The notes beneath the pieces are model-generated. The model saw only the letters and a list, made by a program, of their open reading frames with translations, searched no databases and was not told the origin of the DNA. This document shows, piece by piece, positions 28,405-36,134 of a DNA stretch of 64,000 nt. The DNA lies in the NCBI GenBank assembly GCA_017165825.1, contig CM029366.1, forward strand, positions 32,130,349-32,194,348, written 5' to 3'. Source of the stretch: Hepsetus odoe. Its lineage: Eukaryota > Chordata > Actinopteri > Characiformes > Hepsetidae. The translations under genes and the position numbers were made by a program. The first letter of the stretch is position 1. Each line of letters opens with the position of its first letter.

Positions 28405-31400
28405 CAGCACTCGGCGTTTGCCAGACAAAAGTCAATAAAGCATTATAACAGTCGGAGAATAGCACGCGGCCTTTGTGCGAAATTGCCCTTAAATCATGTT
28501 TTAGAGCCTAATCTCATCAACACTGAATAAACAAGGTGAAAAACCCCAAACATGTGCCTTGACCAGTGATTAAAAGCAGCGTGGGTTAAAAAAAGATCCC
28601 CTGCAGTCACCCGAGAGACATACGCACCACTGCGTCCATCATTCTCCATGGCACGTCCAAACCTGCGTCGGTTTAACATTAAAGAATGAAAAGCCCAGTT
28701 TTGTCCTCTTTTTTTCATCTAAAAGTACTCCTGAACAAAACGTTTCCGAGGTCAAGAACCGAAATGTTACACAGCTGCTGGATTTCTCAGTGTGTCCACT
28801 GTGTCCAAAAGTTTTTAGACACCTGCTTTTCTGTTTGTGTTGCAGAAACAGCCGCTACTCTTCTGGGACAGCTAGAACTTGAAGTGTACAGGTTGGATGA
28901 TCACAAACACAAAAATTCTAGCCAAATTCTGGAGCACATTTAATGCCCCCTGCTGCTCCCGTTAGGGGTCGACACAGCAGCTCATACTCTATTTCTTCTG
29001 GTCCTCTGCATCTTCCTCTTTCACACGGACCCCCTGCATGTCCTCTCTCATCACATCCATAAACCTCCTCTTTGGTCTTCCTCTGCTCCTCTTTCGTGGC
29101 AGCTCCATCTTCAACATCTTCAACCAGCACAACCTTGCTTTGCTAACTTTGTCTCCAAAATGTCCAACCTGAGCTGTTCATCTAATAAACTCGTTTCTAA
29201 TCCTGTCCATCCTCGTCACACCCAACGAACATCTCAGCATCTTTAACTCTGACACCTCCAGCTCCGTCAGCTCCACCGTCTCCAACCCATATTGCACAGC
29301 TGGTCTCACTACCATCCTATAAACCTTTCCTTTCACTCTTGCTGGTATCCATCTATCACAAATCACTGCTGCCTGCACTCTTTTCTTCACCCATTCCAAC
29401 CTGCCTGAACTCTCTTCTTCACCTCTCTTCCACACTCGCCGTAACTGTTGATCCCAGTATTTAAGTTTATAAAAGCGCTGTACAGTTCAGTAGATGTCCA
29501 CTTATGTTTGCTCAGCAACAGACATGAGTCCAAAGACGTGCTCACATAAACATATGATCAAAACGGCAGAAAGACTCTCATTTCCACTTCGAGCGGTGTG
29601 TTTTATGCAGCTGCCTTGAGTTTGACACATGGCTACAGGTATGTGTTAACACTATAACACTATAACATTATAACATTATAACATATGATTACTGCTGTCT
29701 CAAATTTTTATTGCACTCAAAAATAGATCAAAGATGCATCTTCCAGCATGTAGGCTTATTTAATATATATTTATTGTTTATACAATAAGATAATAATTAT
29801 AATAATAACAACAATAATAATAATAGTAGTAATAATAAGAAGAAGTAATTCAAGTTTATAAAGTGCTTTTCCCAGACAAAAGTCACCAAGCAAACAATAA
29901 AAATGAAAGACAATAAAATGAGAGAGCAGAAAACTGCTCTATATGATAATAACAATAATCATAATAGAACAGAAAAATAAATATATATTGATAAAATAAT
30001 AAAACATTCTTAAAAGAAATAAAACAATTAAAGAATTGCTGTGACAAAATACAGAGAAAATACGCAGAAGTAAGCCAATAATAATAATAATAATAACAAC
30101 AACAACAATAATAATAATAATAACAACAATAATACATATTTCGTCCCTTCAAAGACTATTAATACCATGCTAGGTACGCATGTAATCTGCTTTAACCCCT
30201 TAGATATTAATACCGTTTTCAGTTGAGTAGCCTGTTCGACACACACATAGAAAAGAAAATCTGACTACATTTCCATGGAAACTGAAGGCATTTCCTCCAC
30301 CTGGATGAAGTCATGATTAATGAAACCAAAACAACTTCCCAAGCATGAGCGCTGTCTCCCATCAAACATCGTCAAGCAGTCGTCCAAAAGGGACAACGAG
30401 GTGAAAAGGAAAGTAATCCCGCGCTGAGACACTGCTGTTTGTCCAAATCCATGCTACATACATTAACAGGGGACAACTGTTGATCATTCACGCTCAAATC
30501 CCACAAACTGTTGGGGCTTATCTGCTCTGGGCTAAAATTAAACTGTCAGAAGGATAGAGCGGCCCTGCTTTTCTCTCTCTAACTCTGGATGACACGCTGC
30601 TGAGAGTCTGGGCATCTCCATGGGCTCAGACATAGACGATGGAAAGGTTATTAGCTGAGAGATCTGTTATTATTAATCCCTTCAGCTGAAGAGCAGGCCA
30701 ACACAAAATAGCAGCCACTGCTACCTTCTGAACTACATTTGTTCATTTCTAACAACACTTCTCAAGGAGACCATCACATTTATGCTCATAGGAGAAGAAC
30801 CAGCTCTAAAACATCAGACAAAATCATATATTCAGACAGAGGACAGACAAAATGCTACATACTAAACATCTTAACATGAAAAAATAAGGCAATAAATACG
30901 AATGTAAATGCTGGGAAGCTTGACAGCTTGCAGTCAAGAACTATCCTTCTGAGGAGTCCACTAAATTCCAACACTGACGTATGTCGAGTGTCAAATTCAG
31001 GTCCAGAAAACAAAACCTCGTGCCAAAACTGCTGATGCATCCCAGCAGCTGGAACAAAATCCTGATCTTTTATTTTCTGACCTGAAAAGCTCTGGTCAGA
31101 TGTTCTCGTTCAGAGCCATCTTGTGTTTGTGGAGAAGTCTCCACTCAAGTACACCATGTCAATCATCGCCTAAAATGGACGTCACCCAGTGACTGTTTTA
31201 AGAAATGTGGCTGTCAGTCCAGTACAGTGCATCATGTTGAGTCATTCCTGCAACACCCCCAAGCAGCGGTCAAAATAGCAGGCAGAAGCAGTGGAGTTAC
31301 CTCTTAAAAACAAAATTCAAGTTGGAATTACTGAAGCACACTTCAGGACCGCAGCATGTTGGCGGAGGATGCTTGTGTGAGGTTATGCAAAAGAAAAACA

Positions 31401-34400
31401 GAAAGGTACACAAGCTGTGAAATGGCTTATTCCACCAAAAAAACAATGCTCTTTATGAGTAAAACATGAAAAACTTCTGAATGCTATTTAAACGGAGTGG
31501 TTTAGCCCTGTGACGGTGGGCGGCGCCCTGCTCTGACTCATTAATGACGACAGGTGTGTCTGATCGGAGAAGGGTTTAAAGGGCCCAGTGAGTCAGAGCA
31601 CAGCGTCGGCCTTTCTTGGTGTAATTCACACACGTGCGAGTGCTTTTATGTTCTTTAAGTTAAATAAAGTCAAGCCACAGATCCCTGGCTCTGCGTTTAT
31701 GTCCTACTCACACCAGCCTAGCATGACAAATCACATTTTGAGAGTTTCTACTGATCCCAGATCGCAGGGATCAGTAGATCATGTTTGGAGACCAACTTAT
31801 CCTCTTTAGTTAAATACTGAGATATTGCTTTAGGGCAGCGGTGGCCTAGTGGTTAGGGCGTTAGCCACATGATCGGGGGTTCGAACCCCTTCCCAGCCCT
31901 GAGGTACCCTTGAGCAAGGTGCCGTCCCCATCACTGCTCCCCGGGCGCTTTCAATAGCAGCCCACTGCTGCACATGGGTGAAATGCAGAGAACGAGTTTC
32001 CCATTCGTGGGATTATAAATAAAGGATTATTATTTAAGTTCTGAGCCTAAAGCTAAACCCATTCATGGTGGAAGGATAGAAAGAAAACGGATTTTATTCA
32101 CAATCACTAACCATCATCGATGCCATAAATACAACCAGAGGACACGTGTAGGTATCTGGTTTAGATACTAAATAAAATGGCTATATTAGTATTGGAGACG
32201 TCCGGTTCCCTTGCCTACTACTGTAAGGAAATTTTTCCATTGAATCATTTCACCCCAGCTCACCCAGAATGAGTTTATTTACATCTCAGTGATTAAATTC
32301 TGAAAAAATTGTTGGAAGTTTCAATTTTTTTCACTAATATATCCTCTAGTCTGCTACCCAGGCCGTTACTGAATAATAAGGCTTGCGGAAATGTGGAAAT
32401 TTAAGGGTCAATAAAGGCTTATTAGAGGCCGCAGATCCAACAAAGAAGCCATTTGAGTCTTAAAATACCCGTATCTGGGTGATCACATCCATCACATCAC
32501 GCCTTCATCTTTATCGCTGTCAGCTCATGAGTATTATTTTGCCACAGTAGGGCAGCAGACGGCATTTTCAGGTCGAGCAGATGTGTTGCCACATTGAAGT
32601 CATGGTTCATACTCCAGATGTCGCCATGTCTCACAGTTAATCACACAGCTCACCTCATGCCTCCAAGGTGAACAGGCATCCAAATCATCAAAGAGCTCAG
32701 CAGCTGAGAGGTACTGCAAGATTAATCTGATTTCTGGCTGTTACTTTCCAAAGCTTCTCACTGCCATACTTCACCGTTTGGCCTCAAACAGTCTAACTAC
32801 TCGCTTGCCTAGAAAAAATCTCAATCAGAAACTGGCAAACGAATCCACAACGTGGCCCCAAATGAGCCAGGAGGGAACCCGATTCAGTACGAGGCGTCAG
32901 GATACGAGAGATGGAGGAGCTGCTTTGTAGAGACCAGCATCATCATTTTTATTTAATAAAAGTTTAACAGACTGTTTAAAGGTCAAATGTGAGCTCTGTA
33001 AATTTGAGCAAAATTAGTAACCAGTTTGTTACAATACAACGGTTACCATGGACACAAGCATCTACCGGTGAAATGGAGATGCCATAGGAGAGGCAAACTA
33101 TGAGAGCATAACTAGTTTTATATTCAAAGTGACTATTTGTCAGCGTGAACACACAGCACACAGTGAACCACAACCAAATACTTCCTCTGTATTTAACCCA
33201 CACACACCGTCCAGCAGGGGGCAGCTGTTTAAAGCGCTCAGGGAGCAGTGATGGGGACGGTACCTTGTTCAAGGGTACCTCAGGGCAACCTACTTGTCTG
33301 GGACTCGAACGACCTATACGTATATATATATATAACGCTGGAAACTGTGAAACATTTCAGAGCAGGAGTGTAACTTTCCAAAGCAAAGTCGGCTTTTAGA
33401 GAAAAAGTGTCCTGGATAAATATTATGTAACGAACATGTGGTGGATCTAGTATGACAAATGCATTCCCGTCTGCTGGTGGGAGCGTCGTCGTCTGACGAG
33501 TGGCAAAGCATGAAAAAGATGTATGATGAAATCATCCAGTTCTGTTTTTTTTCCTCAGAAGAGTGATTATTCCCTGGACATTAAAGGAAAAGAGGAGTTT
33601 AAGAATAATATTTCTTATTTAGCGATGAAGGATGAAGGTCTGATCACTGAGTCACTGAGCTGCTGTAATGCTAAAGCTGGGGAGAATAAATGAGCCTAAA
33701 GCCGCCGCGATGCATGGCGGTCGACCTCCCAGCCGCTCGTGGATATTTCTGTGTCCACACTCAACACCTTCACAAAACAACAGAACCTGATGTTCTGCTT
33801 CAAAAAAGATTCCTAATGGTTCTATGATCGGTGCTGTAGAAGAACCATTAATAATGCAGGTGAGTTTGGAGATACTTTTAAAAGCCACATAATCATCTCT
33901 ACTAATTTGTTTTATTATACATTATATTATATTATAATGTGTTACATTATATTTTACATCATTACTATTATAATAAGTATAGTAAGGCTATTACACAGAC
34001 ATATAATGTCTAAAATATAATAAGCGCCTAATTATGTAGAACATTACGAAACGATTCTCATTATTATTATTTCCAAAACTTTACAAAAAAAAAGTCTCCT
34101 CCACAATCTGGGGATCATCAGAAATAGACAGGGTGTCCCTAATGTTGTTTTCTTAAATAACTGGACTAAAATATATTGCCTTCAGAATAAAGAAACTCGT
34201 TACATGAGTCGTTAAAACGAACAAGAAGCAAAATCCGACACTTCTCATTGGCTGAAGCTCGAATGAAAGACGTGCAATGTTATTGAAGTATAGCAGATTT
34301 CATTAATACACCCAATACGGTTCACAGTCGATGTCTGAAAGTTGATATAGATGGAAAGAATGGGTCCCATGTTTAACCTTATATTATTGGACGATCTGAC

Positions 34401-35789
34401 GGTCTTTTATGATTCATTAGAATTTTTCTTTTTTGGTTTAAAATCAGCTCTAAAACCAGCGTCCTTGTTGTGAAACATGTCTGTCTGTGTTCTTGTATTG
34501 TCGATATCTATGATAAAAAATTGTGATCGTGGTTAAAAAAAATCATTATATCGCCCCCTCCTCACACACTAAATCATAAAGCTGATTCTGAAAGAGTCTC
34601 ACCATTGAAGATTTGCTCCATTTCACACTGGAATTGGTCCCTTTACGGCATTACTGCGACACTGAAGGCGTGAAAGCATTATTTTTAGGAGTGTACGGGA
34701 CGACAGAGATGTGCATATAACACACATGCACAGGACAAGCCTGTACCTTACTGTAAGCAGCTGGAGGACAAAAGGTTTTTTTTATCATCATCAGAAATAA
34801 TAAACTCCAGCTGGTTTGATTTATGGATGACTTGATATGAAAACCCAATTTGATGAAGAGCCTAATTAAGATCTTCCTCCAGGAAAAGGCCAAACAAGCA
34901 CAACGACGAACGGTGTGTGTTTTGTTGGACATGCTGAGCTTCCCACCCAGCTAAAAAAGCATGCTTATTTGCACAGGGGTGTGTGTCTAAGGAACCAAAC
35001 GGCAGTGGGATAAGAAAAGCAGGCCATCAATAAAGAAACAGTCAGCTATACTGAGATAAGGAGAGCTGAGTTTTCGAGCAAAACAAGAGCAGGCGAACAG
35101 GCAAGTAAACAAAGGAACCAACAGCCTGTGATCCATGAAGCCAGGAAGACAATAAACCCATGATGCTGCACATGTAATGCATGCATAATAATGATAATAA
35201 CCACACAGAAGGCATAAAAAGCCTAATCTTCATCCAAGCCGACTCTTTGGGACCGAAATGTGGACAAAACGACCCGCTCATGGCTCCCTTTTGTCCTCTG
35301 ATACTGTAATCAGGGAACACAGCAAGCCAGAGAGCCCCTTTTCAGAGCACAGCCATCTCCAAATCCGAATCCACGCTCAGATGGAGCTCTGCCCCCCCAG
35401 CCCTCCACTCAAATGCATCCCTACCGTTTCCATAAATTATGGAGGAAGCTATATTTGGATCCTTGAGGGAAAGAAAAACAGGGTCTGAACACAGAGCAAC
35501 AGAGCCAAGGAGGTGGAAGTGCCATCGTTTGAAGGCTCTGCTGGATCGGAATGACTGGGAAAGGCAGGGAATAACAGCTGCCTGGGCACTGGAAGTGGCG
35601 CCTTTAGAGGCATTAGTGAGCCACTTTTGGGAGCCTGTATTTGTAGGAGCGTATGGGACGACAGCACTGTAAAGGAACCGGCGACAGTTAAAAGGCTCAG
35701 CCGGGCTGGAAAAACAGGGAATAACAGCTGCTGATGCTGAATTAGCCCACAGCCTCATCCAGACGTAGCTTAGATGATCTAATTCTAAT

Positions 35790-35850
<61 letters not shown>

Positions 35851-35943
35851 GGGAAGTGTGTTTACAGTGGAGATGAGGATGGAGGAAAAAAGGGAAAATG
35901 GGAAAGTCAGACTCGGGGCCAAATTTGTCAAGCTATAGACTAA

Positions 35944-36003
<60 letters not shown>

Positions 36004-36082
36004 TGGGGTCCTGAAATTAGTTGTTTACGGTGGTGGTGAGGGTGAAGGTTGAAAAATGGGACAGCCAGGCCAGTCAAGCTAT

Positions 36083-36134
<52 letters not shown>

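Noticed and set aside
35342..35758. 138-codon minus-strand ORF as a gene
   Set aside because: No domain, no splice support, and internal DNA repeats. It is kept only as a noncoding repeat observation.
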